A DNA stretch of 64,000 bases from Ignavibacteria bacterium (GCA_016178595.1 JACOSY010000054.1:45783-109782); one strand, 5' to 3'; shown: positions 52,155-63,100, counted from the stretch's first letter. A program made the numbers and translations. Notes: a model not told the origin generated them from the letters alone.

Positions 52155-52235
52155 GTACCCGTGGGAGATAAATGAAGTGGAAAATAGTAAAAACTGACAA
52201 CCTTTGCAAATACGGATGAGGGATGCTGAAAGAAG

Positions 52236-53978
52236 TTATTTCGAAGAAACGGCCGGGCTTTTTCCTAATCGTGATAGAAAGATCCCTTCCCGAGCCCGGT
52301 CGTCACTCTGGTTGAAGTAATACATCTTCAGGAATTCGTACTCCTGGAGAACTTGCTCTCGAGGCATCGTATCGAGCATGGCGATGTACGAGTCGATGTA
52401 GTCGGGTATCCGGATGAACTTTATTTCGGGATACTCGGCAAGTTTCCGCATGATACTGTCCTGGTAGGTTAGAATGAGAAGTTTTACCGAATCGAACGTG
52501 ATGACATTGAGTGTGTGTTCGTTCTCAGGTGGTTGATTTACCCAGAGCATGAAGTTTATTTTTCTCTTGATCAGATAATCCATGGGTGCTTCTTTCTCGT
52601 GACCGGGCCTCCCTCGCGTAACAATGGGTTGATGCGCGATGAAGGTGTCGGTCAATCCCGCCGATGCTTCGATGGCAATTTGCGGTTCTGCGTAATACAC
52701 GGTTTGCGCCATCATGCCTCCAAAGGCAACCTTCATGGGGAAATCATGGAAATACTTCCGGAGTGTGTTGCCTGTTTTTTGTGACCAGGTTACACTTTGC
52801 GCCGGGTAATATTGCCATTCATCGGCTACTTCGTTGCGGTAGGGCAGGTGAGTGAACTGGTCGAATCGCAGGAATGTGGCAAGCAGCAGGACAGATGCCA
52901 GCACGGCATAAGGAACCTTCCGAAACCGACGAGTGATCAGGAGTTCACACAAGAAGAACAACAAGGGCGTGATCGGTATAAGGAACCGCGCGAACATGAA
53001 ATCACCGCCAATACGGATCACATAGAACATCCACACAACAGCGTAAAGAACCGCCAGGAGAAACGCACGAGCTGCCGGTGCTTCATACGTTTCCCTCTTG
53101 CCGAAAGAGCGGAGAAAGTCAATCCTTTCTCCACCGGACCTCTGCATTCCTGATACAAAAAAAACAAGAATTGGAATGAGCATGAAGACGTAGTATGTTT
53201 TCCAATAGAGCACGAAGTATTTGAATCCTTGTTCATAATATGGCAAGCTGGTAGACTTCGCATAAAATGTATTGGGGAATGGAAAGCCATAATATGTATA
53301 ACGCCAGAGCCAGTAGGGGACGTAGATGAATGCGACCGGAAGCAGCAGGTAGAGGCAGCTTGTCGCTCGCTCTTTATGGGTGAGGAGGAGAAAAGCGAGT
53401 GCAGCGCCAAGGAAGAGAATGCCATCAGGGCGAGTCATCAACATGAGCGAGAAAAGGAGGCCCGTTGCGAGAAAGCTCATCTTGGATCTTCCAAGAATCA
53501 GGATGAGGAAGCTGGAGGAGATCAGGAATGTGAACATTGATGTCTCAAGACCGCTTGTCGCGTAGACATTGAAGTCACGGTGCAGACTGAGTGCAAGAGC
53601 AGTGAGAGGAAGGAAGAGGTGCGTCGCATCGTCTCGCCGGAAATGCCAGCTGAGATACACGAAGACGGTGATCGTGAGCGAGTGGAAGATGATGCCGAGG
53701 ATCATTGTAAATAAAACCGGGTCAAGTTCCAACCTTATGCCCAGCGCGACGAGCATCGTCCAGAGGAAGTTCGTGTATCCCTCAACGCGTTCGCCGGCAT
53801 TGTAGACGAGGCCTAAACCGTTGACAAAATTCTTTGCGTACCGGAAAGAGATGAACGCATCGTCGTTGACCCACCGAAGGGAGTAGGCATGAACGATGCC
53901 AACAGCAAGCGCGATTGCGGCAAGCCCGGTGAAGAGCCAAGAACGGGTGTTTCTCGGACGCTGAACAAGCTGTTGCAC
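52236..53978 (-). CDS. GT-C-fold membrane glycosyltransferase (AftB/ZomB-like)
   Basis: 580 residues with about ten membrane spans and a C-terminal soluble part of about 180 residues. The opening motif is the family signature: RWVNDDAFISFRYAKNFVNG followed by GLVYNAGERVEGYTNFLW; the Asp pair would bind the lipid-linked sugar donor. Homologues move sugars (arabinofuranose or others) from lipid carriers to outer-surface glycans. No glycan cluster is adjacent, so the acceptor is unknown. It has a promoter at 54039-54066. Confidence 0.78.
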   Translation of the reverse strand: MQQLVQRPRNTRSWLFTGLAAIALAVGIVHAYSLRWVNDDAFISFRYAKNFVNGLGLVYNAGERVEGYTNFLWTMLVALGIRLELDPVLFTMILGIIFHSLTITVFVYLSWHFRRDDATHLFLPLTALALSLHRDFNVYATSGLETSMFTFLISSSFLILILGRSKMSFLATGLLFSLMLMTRPDGILFLGAALAFLLLTHKERATSCLYLLLPVAFIYVPYWLWRYTYYGFPFPNTFYAKSTSLPYYEQGFKYFVLYWKTYYVFMLIPILVFFVSGMQRSGGERIDFLRSFGKRETYEAPAARAFLLAVLYAVVWMFYVIRIGGDFMFARFLIPITPLLFFLCELLITRRFRKVPYAVLASVLLLATFLRFDQFTHLPYRNEVADEWQYYPAQSVTWSQKTGNTLRKYFHDFPMKVAFGGMMAQTVYYAEPQIAIEASAGLTDTFIAHQPIVTRGRPGHEKEAPMDYLIKRKINFMLWVNQPPENEHTLNVITFDSVKLLILTYQDSIMRKLAEYPEIKFIRIPDYIDSYIAMLDTMPREQVLQEYEFLKMYYFNQSDDRAREGIFLSRLGKSPAVSSK

Positions 53979-54038
53979 AGCCCCTCCAGGTGAATGATGC
54001 TCACCCGAATGAGTAAACCCCCGATGTGAATATGAAGT

Positions 54039-54066
54039 AATTTAGATTTTTGAGAATAAAAGTCAA
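54039..54066 (-). promoter_or_regulatory. Promoter of the glycosyltransferase gene
   Basis: Minus strand: TTGACT (complement of 54061-54066), 16 bases, TAAATT (complement of 54039-54044). It lies in the divergent gap shared with tsaD. Confidence 0.55.
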
Positions 54067-54141
54067 CTGGATGTTGTCTATCAGCATTTAGTGGAAGAGT
54101 TCGCTTGAAAATGTATGCGAGTTTTTGCTTATTGATGCAAT

Positions 54142-55158
54142 ATGACTATTCTCGGTATCGAAACATCGTGCGATGAGACCTCTGCGGCGGTGCTGCGAGA
54201 TGGCACGCTGCTCTCAAACATCGTCTCTTCGCAGATGGTTCATCAGAAGTATGGCGGCGTCGTGCCGGAGCTTGCCTCGCGTGCACATCAGCTACTGATT
54301 GTGCCGGTCGTGACTGAGGCGCTCCAAGTTGCCGGTGTTTCGAAAGGAGATCCGGATGCCGTTGCCGTTACCTACGGGCCCGGTCTCATGGGCGCATTAC
54401 TCGTTGGACTGAATTTCGCAAAAGCGCTCGCGTACGGTTTGAATATTCCGCTCATCGGTGTGAACCACATGCAGGCGCACATCTACTCTAACTTCATCGA
54501 CGATCCGAGGCCACAGTACCCGTTTCTCTGCCTCATCGTTTCGGGCGGGCATACGCAGCTTGTGCTCGTGCGAGAGCTATTACAGCACAAACTTCTGGGA
54601 GAAACGCTCGACGATGCGGCCGGCGAAGCATACGATAAGGTTGCGAAGATGCTTGGGCTTGGATTCCCCGGCGGACCGATCATCGACAAGCTCGCACGAG
54701 AAGGAAATCCGGAGTACATACGATTCCCGCGCTCGCTGCTCGGTAATGAAAACTTCGACTTCAGTTTTAGCGGAATCAAAACATCCGTTCTCTACTGGTT
54801 GCGCGACAATGGATTCCGTTCGAACGATTCGACACAGAGACTTCCCGATCAACAATTGAAAGATATCTGCGCGAGTTTCCAGGCGGCGGTTGTGGACGTT
54901 CTCGTGGAGAAGACCTTTGATGCTGCCGCAAGATTTGGGATCAAGGAAATCGCAGTTGCCGGCGGCGTATCGGCAAACTCCGAGCTTCGCTATCGAATGC
55001 GTCAACGGACAGATGAGGGACGCTATCACGTTTACTTCCCTAAGCTTGAGTATTGCACTGATAATGCCGCAATGATTGCTCTCGTTGGGTGGATGAAGCT
55101 CCGAACAGGCTTCGTATCCGATCTCGCACTCACGCCGGTGGCAAACCTTTCCTTGTAA
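54142..55158 (+). CDS. tsaD: tRNA N6-adenosine threonylcarbamoyltransferase
   Basis: 338 residues. ASKHA fold: ILGIETSCDETSAAVL at the start, metal-binding histidines in GVNHMQAHIYS, and LPLIV-type strand CLIVSGGHTQLVLV; VAGGVSANSELR near the end binds the nucleotide. It transfers the threonylcarbamoyl group to A37 of ANN-reading tRNAs with TsaB and TsaE. A possible TTGAAA at 54105 with a poor -10 would give a nearly leaderless start. Confidence 0.96.
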   Translation: MTILGIETSCDETSAAVLRDGTLLSNIVSSQMVHQKYGGVVPELASRAHQLLIVPVVTEALQVAGVSKGDPDAVAVTYGPGLMGALLVGLNFAKALAYGLNIPLIGVNHMQAHIYSNFIDDPRPQYPFLCLIVSGGHTQLVLVRELLQHKLLGETLDDAAGEAYDKVAKMLGLGFPGGPIIDKLAREGNPEYIRFPRSLLGNENFDFSFSGIKTSVLYWLRDNGFRSNDSTQRLPDQQLKDICASFQAAVVDVLVEKTFDAAARFGIKEIAVAGGVSANSELRYRMRQRTDEGRYHVYFPKLEYCTDNAAMIALVGWMKLRTGFVSDLALTPVANLSL

Positions 55159-55188
55159 TGGAATATTCAGAATGAGTTTCAATCTACA

Positions 55189-56220
55189 GTGAAAAAGCGT
55201 GTGAAACGTCGCCTTGTCACCATACTGCTGAGCGTCCTCGCTCTGGGAATGTTCATCCTCTACCAGATCCTTTGGGCGCCGAACACGTTCGAAGGTGATC
55301 GCTTCATCATCGTCTCGAAAGGAGAAACGTTCCAGAGCGTTCTCGACTCGTTGGAAAAGAGCGGCGTCGTTCGAAGTCGGATGCTGTTCAGTGCAGCTGG
55401 ACGGATGTTGGAACTCACGACGAAGATGCAGATCGGCAAGTACCGCTTCAGGAACGGCATGTCGAACAAGGAAATCCTGGAAGACCTTCGCTACGGAAAG
55501 ACGATCGAAGCGATCATGGTGACATTGCCGGAAGGATCGCGCGCCGCACGACAGGCAAGAATTCTATCTCATCAACTCGGTATCGACACGGTTCGGTTCA
55601 TGAGTTTGGTGACGGACTCCGCATTCTGCCGGAGTGTCGGGGTGGATGCGCCGACGCTCGAAGGCTACCTCATGCCGAATACGTATAAACTGTACTGGCA
55701 GATGGATGAAGAGGACGTCATCAAAGAGATCGTCCAGGAATTTTGGAAAGCCTTCAACGATACGCTCCGTGCCGACGTTGCAGCCGAAGGAATGACGCTG
55801 AACGAAGCGCTGACCATCGCATCGATCGTCGAGGGGGAAACATCCGTCGACTCCGAACGGGCAGTTGTTGCCGGCGTGTATTACAACAGGCTGAAGAAAA
55901 ACATGCGCCTTCAGGCCGATCCGACAATCCAGTACATTATTGGTGATGGTCCTCGGTTGCTTCATAGGAGCGATCTTGCACGGACGTCTGCGTACAATAC
56001 ATACCGGCATGAAGGTCTCCCTCCGGGACCAGTCAACAATCCCGGCAAAGCATCGATTATAGCTGCGCTTCATCCCAAGAAACATAAATATTTATTCTTT
56101 GTTGCGAACGGACTCGGCGGGCATACGTTCACGAAGACATACAACCAGCACCTCAAAGCAGTCAATCGTTATAAGAAGATCCGCGAAGAGCAGCAAGCGA
56201 TTAAGGAGGGGCAGGGGTAG
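55189..56220 (+). CDS. mltG: Endolytic transglycosylase MltG
   Basis: 343 residues from GTG 55189 (MKKRVKRRLVTIL). One N-terminal membrane span, a LysM-like middle (IVSKGETFQSVLDSLEKSGVV) and the YceG catalytic domain with ALTIASIVEGETSVDSERAVVAGVYYNRL; the Glu in IVEGE is the catalytic acid. It cuts nascent glycan strands and sets their length. It lies 30 bases after tsaD. Confidence 0.93.
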   Translation: MKKRVKRRLVTILLSVLALGMFILYQILWAPNTFEGDRFIIVSKGETFQSVLDSLEKSGVVRSRMLFSAAGRMLELTTKMQIGKYRFRNGMSNKEILEDLRYGKTIEAIMVTLPEGSRAARQARILSHQLGIDTVRFMSLVTDSAFCRSVGVDAPTLEGYLMPNTYKLYWQMDEEDVIKEIVQEFWKAFNDTLRADVAAEGMTLNEALTIASIVEGETSVDSERAVVAGVYYNRLKKNMRLQADPTIQYIIGDGPRLLHRSDLARTSAYNTYRHEGLPPGPVNNPGKASIIAALHPKKHKYLFFVANGLGGHTFTKTYNQHLKAVNRYKKIREEQQAIKEGQG

Positions 56221-56302
56221 GAAGATAATTCGCCGCGTATGCACGACGGAAAATGTAAAGACTTTCGCGGAGGAAAAGCTCCTGCAGTCGAAACACATTC
56301 TC

Positions 56303-56331
56303 TTTCGTCATTTCCGGAAAATAACTATATT
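56303..56331 (+). promoter_or_regulatory. Promoter before the Ig-like lipoprotein gene
   Basis: TTTCGT at 56303-56308, 17 bases, TATATT at 56326-56331. The -10 is good, the -35 weak. The leader would be about 37 bases to GTG 56375. Confidence 0.45.
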
Positions 56332-56374
56332 GGAACGTGTGTCTTGAAAATTTCCTTGCAAAGAATACATTTCA

Positions 56375-58075
56375 GTGAATCGAACAGTAGTCGAGTTCCT
56401 TTGTTACAATCTTTTTGTCCTCACGTCGTTTTTTTGTGCGGGACAGGTTGCTCCTTCCGGCGGTCCTCCAGATAAAACTCCTCCCGAGATCGTTTCAACA
56501 TATCCAACACCCGGGACAACCAACTTTCACGATAAGAAAATCAGAATCGAGTTCAGCAAGTACGTCGACCTGCTGAAAGTCCAGCAATCGATCTTCGTCT
56601 CGCCCAATCTCGGTACGCTCACGTACGATTGGGGAGGAAAAGATGTCGAGATTCAGTTCGCCGATTCAGTCCTCCGTCCCAATACAACCTATATCCTCAC
56701 ACTCGGAACCGATGTCGAAGATACGCGAGGCAACCGGCTCGCACAGGCATTCGCACTGCCATTCTCCACGGGCGAGCGAATCGATTCAGCCTCGATTGCC
56801 GGAAAGGTTTTTGACGAGAAGCCCGTCGGTGTGATGATCTTCGCCTTCATGCTGAACAATCGCCGTCCCGATACGTTGAATCCGATCCACACGAAGCCGG
56901 ATTATCTTACGCAAACAGGAAAGGATGGAGCGTTCACCCTGCCAAACCTTGCGCCCGGCAGTTACAGGCTTTTTGCGATCAGGGACGAATACAAAAATCT
57001 CTTGTACGATCAACAGACAGATCAGTTTGGAATCGCGGCTGCCTCTGTTCACCTCACGACACCCACAGCAACGGTTACCGGACTACAATTTCGATTGACA
57101 AGTGAGGATACAACAAGGCCGTTCCTCTCAAGCGCCCGTGCGCTTGACCGGTCGCATGTTCTCCTTCGTTTCAGCGAGGCGATGGACACCGCGAGCATCA
57201 ACCTCCTCTCGGTCGAAATTGCCGAAACAACCGCGCCTGCTGCTTTGCACGTACTCGACGTTTCCTTTATGGAAACATTGCTCGAAGCCCAGGTTGTCAC
57301 GACGGCACAGGAAAGTGCGAAGGTCTACAAGGTTTCGATCGCGGGGGCACGAGATCTTCATGAGAACCCTTTGAACGACAATGCAGGGAGCCCGATCTTT
57401 GAGGCTTCAATCGTGCACGATACAACAACACCAAGAGTGACGTTTCTCAGCGGGCAGGACAGCATACGGAATATCGATCCTCGAGATTCGATCGACATAT
57501 CGTTTAGCGAGCCTATCCAGCGAACTTTATTCGAGCGTGGATTCGATCTGGTCGACTCGGCGAAGCGGGAAGTCCCTGGCAGGATGGCGTGGTCAGGCTC
57601 GGCGCGCGTCGTATTCCTTCCAATCCATTTGCTCACATACGGTGCATGGTATAGAGCTACTATGCGGCTGGATTCCATTGTCGACTACGCTGGCAATCGG
57701 GCGAAAGATACTTTGCTCGTGCGGCGCTTCCAAACGATACGCGAAGATGTCTTTGGAAGCATCGCCGGCACAATCACCGATGAAGCCCAGAACGTGCAAG
57801 GGAAGGTCTATCTTTTTGCAACCGACATTGCCGGCAAGAATGCGAGAGTTCATCAGATTGTGCTCGATGCACCCGGCTCGTTCATCGTAGAGTATCTTCC
57901 TGAAGGGAAGTATACACTCTGGGTTTTTCGCGATGTCGACGGCAATGGCACGTATACGTACGGAGCGGTGTTTCCGTACCATCCTGCCGAACGGTTTACA
58001 ATCTACCCGGATACATTAAAGGTGAGAGCACGCTGGCCGCTCGAAGGGGTAAACCTTCAGCTCAAGCATTATTAG
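56375..58075 (+). CDS. Ig-like (Big_5) domain lipoprotein
   Basis: 566 residues from GTG 56375. Signal peptide with lipobox LTSFFC, then the FCB hallmark PSGGPPDKTPPEIVSTYPTPGTTNF. At least three Ig-like modules follow (e.g. IRIEFSKYVDLLKVQQSIFV and ITVS-like DSIDISFSEPIQRTLFERGF), with carboxypeptidase-regulatory-like modules (DGAFTLPNLAPGSYRLFAI and GSFIVEYLPEGKYTLWVF). It is probably displayed on the outer membrane. Function is unknown. It converges on a SPOR gene with only one base between stop codons. Confidence 0.82.
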   Translation: MNRTVVEFLCYNLFVLTSFFCAGQVAPSGGPPDKTPPEIVSTYPTPGTTNFHDKKIRIEFSKYVDLLKVQQSIFVSPNLGTLTYDWGGKDVEIQFADSVLRPNTTYILTLGTDVEDTRGNRLAQAFALPFSTGERIDSASIAGKVFDEKPVGVMIFAFMLNNRRPDTLNPIHTKPDYLTQTGKDGAFTLPNLAPGSYRLFAIRDEYKNLLYDQQTDQFGIAAASVHLTTPTATVTGLQFRLTSEDTTRPFLSSARALDRSHVLLRFSEAMDTASINLLSVEIAETTAPAALHVLDVSFMETLLEAQVVTTAQESAKVYKVSIAGARDLHENPLNDNAGSPIFEASIVHDTTTPRVTFLSGQDSIRNIDPRDSIDISFSEPIQRTLFERGFDLVDSAKREVPGRMAWSGSARVVFLPIHLLTYGAWYRATMRLDSIVDYAGNRAKDTLLVRRFQTIREDVFGSIAGTITDEAQNVQGKVYLFATDIAGKNARVHQIVLDAPGSFIVEYLPEGKYTLWVFRDVDGNGTYTYGAVFPYHPAERFTIYPDTLKVRARWPLEGVNLQLKHY

Positions 58076-58076
58076 C

Positions 58077-58691
58077 TTATTGTTGTGCCTGCAGCCGGGG
58101 GATTGCTTCGATATCCGCGACCGGCGGCTTTGACGGAATGTTTTTGAGAATCTTGTCCGGCACAATCCAGGCATCCTTAAAACCAAAGGAAGAGAGATGC
58201 TTCACCATCCGTGCTGCACTCGTCCGATCATCGTAATTCCCCGCGCGAACTTTGTAGTATGGTGCATCATAGACGATGTAGACCCATTCATTGGGCAGAA
58301 TGGAGTCAAGCGTATCTCGGAGTTGATTCGCTTGGTCGATGTCTTGTGTAAAAAGGATTTGTGCGCGAAAGCCGGAGGTCGTCTCCGGCAGTGCCGTCAT
58401 GGCAACTGTGCGGATATTGAGCGCGCCGCGAGTTTCCGAATCTTTGTGAAGTGCGAGTACGGAATCATATCGTACGGGATTGAACGTCGCCTCATGTTTG
58501 AGAAGAAATTCTCTCAGTGTCGAGGGAGAGCGTCGTTGTGAGCCATGCTCATCTGCGCTCTTGCATCCTCCGAGTATGAGAATCACGAGAGCGGCAGTAC
58601 CAATGGAGCGAAAAAGCGTAAGATTACTTTTGCGGATGTTCTGAAACCCAGGCGTCTTTGTAGTCAGTGGAATACTTCCGAACCATGTCAT
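58077..58691 (-). CDS. SPOR-domain lipoprotein 1
   Basis: About 204 residues. A lipobox (VILILGGCKSADEH) follows the membrane segment; the C-terminal SPOR domain is RAQILFTQDIDQANQLRDTL through YYKVRAGNYDDRTSAARM. The start is uncertain: ATG 58691 leads to a 35-residue leader before the hydrophobic stretch and overlaps the upstream gene by about 68 bases, so a non-standard start nearer the signal peptide may be used. Confidence 0.75.
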   Translation of the reverse strand: MTWFGSIPLTTKTPGFQNIRKSNLTLFRSIGTAALVILILGGCKSADEHGSQRRSPSTLREFLLKHEATFNPVRYDSVLALHKDSETRGALNIRTVAMTALPETTSGFRAQILFTQDIDQANQLRDTLDSILPNEWVYIVYDAPYYKVRAGNYDDRTSAARMVKHLSSFGFKDAWIVPDKILKNIPSKPPVADIEAIPRLQAQQ

Positions 58692-59128
58692 CGCGGAAAC
58701 TTCGTGCGTCATCCTTCGTGAGGAACGTTCCTATCATGACTTTGTAGAGGTTGCCGACGGCGTCATAGAGCACAGTCACTCCTCGTCCAAAGCGTTCCTT
58801 TGCAAGTTGTGCGATCCGATCTGCTCCGTCCTGCGATTTGTACGCGCCGACCTGCACAGTGAATGTGCCGGGTGAAGCCGCGGGTGAACTTGAAGATGAT
58901 GGCGCAGGAGCGACGGGAGATTGATAAGCCGGCTTCTCAGTGTTTTGTGTTTTAACGTCGAGCGTGTCAACGCGATCATGCCGTGTTTCAGGCTGCTGCG
59001 AAGCCGATGGCGGAGTCGATGATTGTTGCTGCGTATCATTCGATGCCTGTTTGGAGGATGAACATCCGGCAACGAGTACGCTGAGAATGATCACTACCGT
59101 TAAGATCACACTGCCAATCTGTTTCATA
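58624..59128 (-). CDS. SPOR-domain lipoprotein 2
   Basis: About 167 residues from MKQIGSVILTVVIILSVLVAGC, a signal peptide with lipobox. A Ser/Pro/Gln linker is followed by a SPOR domain (GTFTVQVGAYKSQDGADRIAQL through YKVMIGTFLTKDDARSF). ATG 59128 has GAGGAAATT ahead. Paired with the SPOR gene next to it, it should bind septal peptidoglycan; both probably derive from a duplication. Confidence 0.85.
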
Positions 59129-59150
59129 ATTTCCTCACACATGATGGAGA

Positions 59151-60044
59151 TTAGTACGACTGTGCCGAGTTGGTAGTTTCAACCTTCTTGCTCTCGCCAT
59201 TGCCGCTGACGATCTTTACACTTGCACTTGCACCGATGCGGTCGGCACCACTCGCAACCATTGCAAGCGCCTCTTCCCGTGTTCTGACGCCACCCGATGC
59301 CTTGACTCCCATCGCACTGCCGACCACTTTTCGCATGAGAGCGATGTCGCCAACCGTAGCGCCACCCTTCGCAAATCCCGTTGACGTTTTTACGAAATCA
59401 GCCCCTCCGCGCTTGGCGAGCAGACAGCCTTTCACTTTCTCTTCGTCCGTGAGAAGTCCTGTTTCAAGAATAACTTTACTGAGTGCACCGTACCGACGGC
59501 ACGTTGTAACAACGGCGAAGATATCGTTCTCGACATATTCGTACTCGCCGGATTTCAACATGCCGACGTTGATGACCATGTCGAGTTCTTTGGCGCCGTC
59601 GCGCAGGGCGTGTTCCGATTCAAATGCTTTCGCCGGTGTCGAAGTTGCACCGAGCGGAAAACCAATGACCGTACAGACTTTCACCGGAGTATCGCGCAGA
59701 AGCTTGGCGCACAGCGAAACGTAGGATGGATTTATGCAGACGCTTGCGAAGTTGTACTTCTTTGCCTCGTTGCAAAGATGAATGATCTGGTTTTTGGTGG
59801 CTTCGGGTTTCAAGAGCGTATGGTCGATGAATCGGGCGAGGTCTGTTTCAACGCCACCGGCAGCCTCGATGCCGATTCCCGCTGTGACACGAGAAGCGCC
59901 GGCATGGACAATGTTCTTGACGCCTTCTTTGTTGTGCGTGACGCAAAGGCCATCGCTGCACGTGCCGTCTTTGCAGCAGGAATGTGGAGACGATTGCTCG
60001 CTGAGAATGGAGTGAACGAGACGCTCGATCTCTTTGGGATGCAT
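59151..60044 (-). CDS. deoC: Deoxyribose-phosphate aldolase, long form
   Basis: 297 residues, about 75 more than usual DeoC. The TIM-barrel part begins near 72 ([18 protein letters not shown]). Class I aldolase lysines are in [20 protein letters not shown] (Schiff base) and VKASGGVRT. The extra N-terminus holds four cysteines (C23, C24, C29, C34) in [14 protein letters not shown] and then GASRVTAG, suggesting a metal or redox site. It splits deoxyribose-5-phosphate to glyceraldehyde-3-phosphate and acetaldehyde. Confidence 0.9.
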   Translation of the reverse strand: MHPKEIERLVHSILSEQSSPHSCCKDGTCSDGLCVTHNKEGVKNIVHAGASRVTAGIGIEAAGGVETDLARFIDHTLLKPEATKNQIIHLCNEAKKYNFASVCINPSYVSLCAKLLRDTPVKVCTVIGFPLGATSTPAKAFESEHALRDGAKELDMVINVGMLKSGEYEYVENDIFAVVTTCRRYGALSKVILETGLLTDEEKVKGCLLAKRGGADFVKTSTGFAKGGATVGDIALMRKVVGSAMGVKASGGVRTREEALAMVASGADRIGASASVKIVSGNGESKKVETTNSAQSY

Positions 60045-60071
60045 TACAAAACGTTAAATATAAGTGAAATC

Positions 60072-60118
60072 GTCATATATGACCTCATTCAATATACAAG
60101 TTTCCTCAAAAGATACAA
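60072..60118 (-). promoter_or_regulatory. deoC promoter with a palindrome at the start site
   Basis: Minus strand: TTGTAT (complement of 60113-60118), 16 bases, TATATT (complement of 60091-60096). A perfect 12-base palindrome, GTCATATATGAC, lies at 60072-60083, just where transcription should begin, and may be an operator. Confidence 0.5.
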
Positions 60119-60127
60119 GTGGCAGGC

Positions 60128-63100
60128 TTACCGGAGCAGGAGCATTTTCTTCACATCCGTAAATGATCCTGCACGAAGTCTGTACGTGTACACTCCGCTT
60201 GGTAAATTAGCCGCATCGAACGCGACGGTATACTCACCCGGCTCTTTTGCTTCGTTCACCAGTGTTGCGGTCTCTCTTCCCAACATATCGTACACTCTCA
60301 GCGTCACCATTCCAACATCCAAAATCGAAAATCTAAAATTCGTTGTCAGATTGAACGGGTTAGGATAGTTCTGCTCGAGCGCAAAGCGATGCGGGATATG
60401 TGATAGGGGATGCGAGATATCGGCATCCGTCGGTGGTGAAGGAGGACGTTCATTTGTCGGAACAATCCTGATTGCATTCGCAGCACCTGCTGATGCAGAA
60501 GCTGAAAGATAGAGCGTACCTGCACCGCTCACTTGTACCCAATAACCATGACCGGGTTGGATGGTATCGCTCTCGAAATATGTTCCATCAAAAGAAAGGA
60601 ACTGCGATGTAACAAGTCCGAGCGGATTACTGGTGATACTGTTGACGGCGATCGGTACGCTAATCGAGCCGATGATATTCCATCCGTGGTGAACGGATAC
60701 ACTTTCCGTTGTAATCGGCAGGCCGCAAATCGTGACGGCGGTTGGGGCGGGGAACTGCAGCCAATAGCCATTGCCGATTTCCATGGTGTTTGTCGGAACA
60801 TAGTTGTTTTGAAATCCGAAAGCACGAGAGATTGCGCTCGGAAAAACCGCCGGAACTGTAGTCGGAGAAAACGACATTGGGACGGACACGAGGTTCCAGT
60901 CGCTGCCGACGCTTGTTGCTACGGTTTCGAAACCGGCCGTGTCAGTGCTCGAAAAATAATCGAATATCTTCTGAAGAATGGTTGCTCGCAATTGAGTATT
61001 GCTAACCTGAGCGGAACTAATGGCTTCAAATCCAAATCCGAACAAAACAACGGTTGAAAAATTCCCCGTGCAGTCGAGACTGACACCCGCAATGCCGTGC
61101 AGGTCATCGATGTAGTACCGGACAATCGGTTTGACGCGCGGGTTCACGATCGTGATGCGATCCCGTGATACCTCGTGGTCACCATCGGTATTGAACCAGA
61201 ACATTCCGTCGAAAAGATTGCCCGGTGTTCCCGTCATGACAGCCGTATTGACATTTGCCTCGAAGCGAACGCCGAGGTAGTTTCTGATAAAATCCGAAGT
61301 ATCATTCTTTTCCACGATGTTCTGTCCCGTGAGAAATAGCTTGCAGCCCGCATCGAGACATGCCTTGAGGCTATCGAGCTCGGCAGTTGTGAGGGAGGTA
61401 AGTCGATCACCCGAATAATAGATCACAGTTTTCTTTCGGAATGTTCTCCCCATGCGCAACGGAGCGAGGCCGTCCTGATTGGAATTCCATGCGTATCCGG
61501 AAATTCCCAGGGATTCTAATGCTGAGATGTATGCAGCGGAATAATCGTTCGATCCTGCCGCCCCCACGACGAGGACGTCGACCGTATCGACCTCGGCTAC
61601 GAGGTTAAGTCCTGAAGAGTCTACAACGATGCTGGAATCTACCGACTTGGCGAATGGAAGCACAGGTTGATAGAGAACATAATTGTACTTCACCAGAGGC
61701 GATTGACTCGGATACAGACTGGTGAAGCTAAAGTGTCCGGAGGGATCGGTGCTATCGACGAGTATGTGGTTGCCGAAGGGATCGGTATACGAAAGTGTTA
61801 CCTTTCCAACAACGCCGTCCTGCGTCACTCGGTTTTTGATAATCCCCTGAATTGCCGTTGACGGAAGCGGATCGAGATAGATTGTGGTGTTCACGGTCGA
61901 TCCCACGACAAACATAACAACGGTGTCCTTGACATAGTAAGGATAGCTTTCGACGTGCAGAGTTGGATATGTTGTATGAGAATCCTCGAAGTAGCCGGTG
62001 GTGAACCTGCCTCTCGATATGCGCAAGTCGACGGTTTCTCCTCCCGTTTGTTTGTTCTTGAAAAAACCGTGACGCACCGTGTCTCCCGTTGATCCGTCGA
62101 TGACGACACCCTGGATGCCTGTTGACGTACTGATTATTTTGTACACGCCGGCTTCGCCGGCATCGCTTGTCGCTGCCATCCAGACTTCGTTTGAGTTGAG
62201 GGGGTGCACCTTCAGGTTCCACGAGTATAGATCGCCTGACTGCAGGCCATGACTAATGACGCTCCAGGTATCTCCGCCATCAGTCGATTTGAAAACAGCA
62301 TGTTGAAGGTCTGTGAACGTTCCGGTGTAGACAACGTTCGGGTCATTAGCGGCAAGAGCAAGAGACCAGATAGCAAGGCCCTGGAGGGATGTTTTCGTCC
62401 AATGTTCGCCGCCATCGGTAGTCTTCCATGCTGCGAGAGTTGGGTCGTTATCGTTTCCGAAGCTGGTAGCATAACCGATCATAGGGTCGGATGGGCTAAA
62501 AACTATCTTTGGTATCTCGTCGCCGGATTTTTCAGCCTGGACCGTTCTCCAAGTCGCTCCGCCATTCGTGCTCTTGACGATGTGCCCGGACCCATTTCCG
62601 GAAAGAATAATGTTTGCACTATCTTGCCGTACCGCCATTGCACACAGCGGGCCTCCATTTGTTCCGATCAATGTCCACGTCTCACCTCTATCAGTACTTC
62701 GATAGACCTTCCCGTCAAATCTCCCGGCGTAGAGCGTATCAGGGTGTACGGGGTCAAGTGCAATACTTTCACCATCAATAAAGTAGCCCGGTAAAACTGT
62801 TCTCCACGTTGCACCGCCGTCCGTGCTTTTCCTCATGCCAACCGATCCGACTTCTGGTGCGCAAAGTATGCTGAACGTATCGTTGGGACAAACGAGAATC
62901 TGCCGGATGCTCGATATTCCAACATTACCGACGAGCTGCCAGCTCACTCCCCGGTTGTGTGAAACGTAGAAACTCCCCCCGGAGCTCGTGCCTTCGGAAT
63001 AGAGCGTATTGATGTTGAATGGATTGATTCCAACAGACAGGCCCGGAGAAGAGAATTGGAACTTCCATCCATAGAATTGTGAAAAACAAAACGATGCCGA

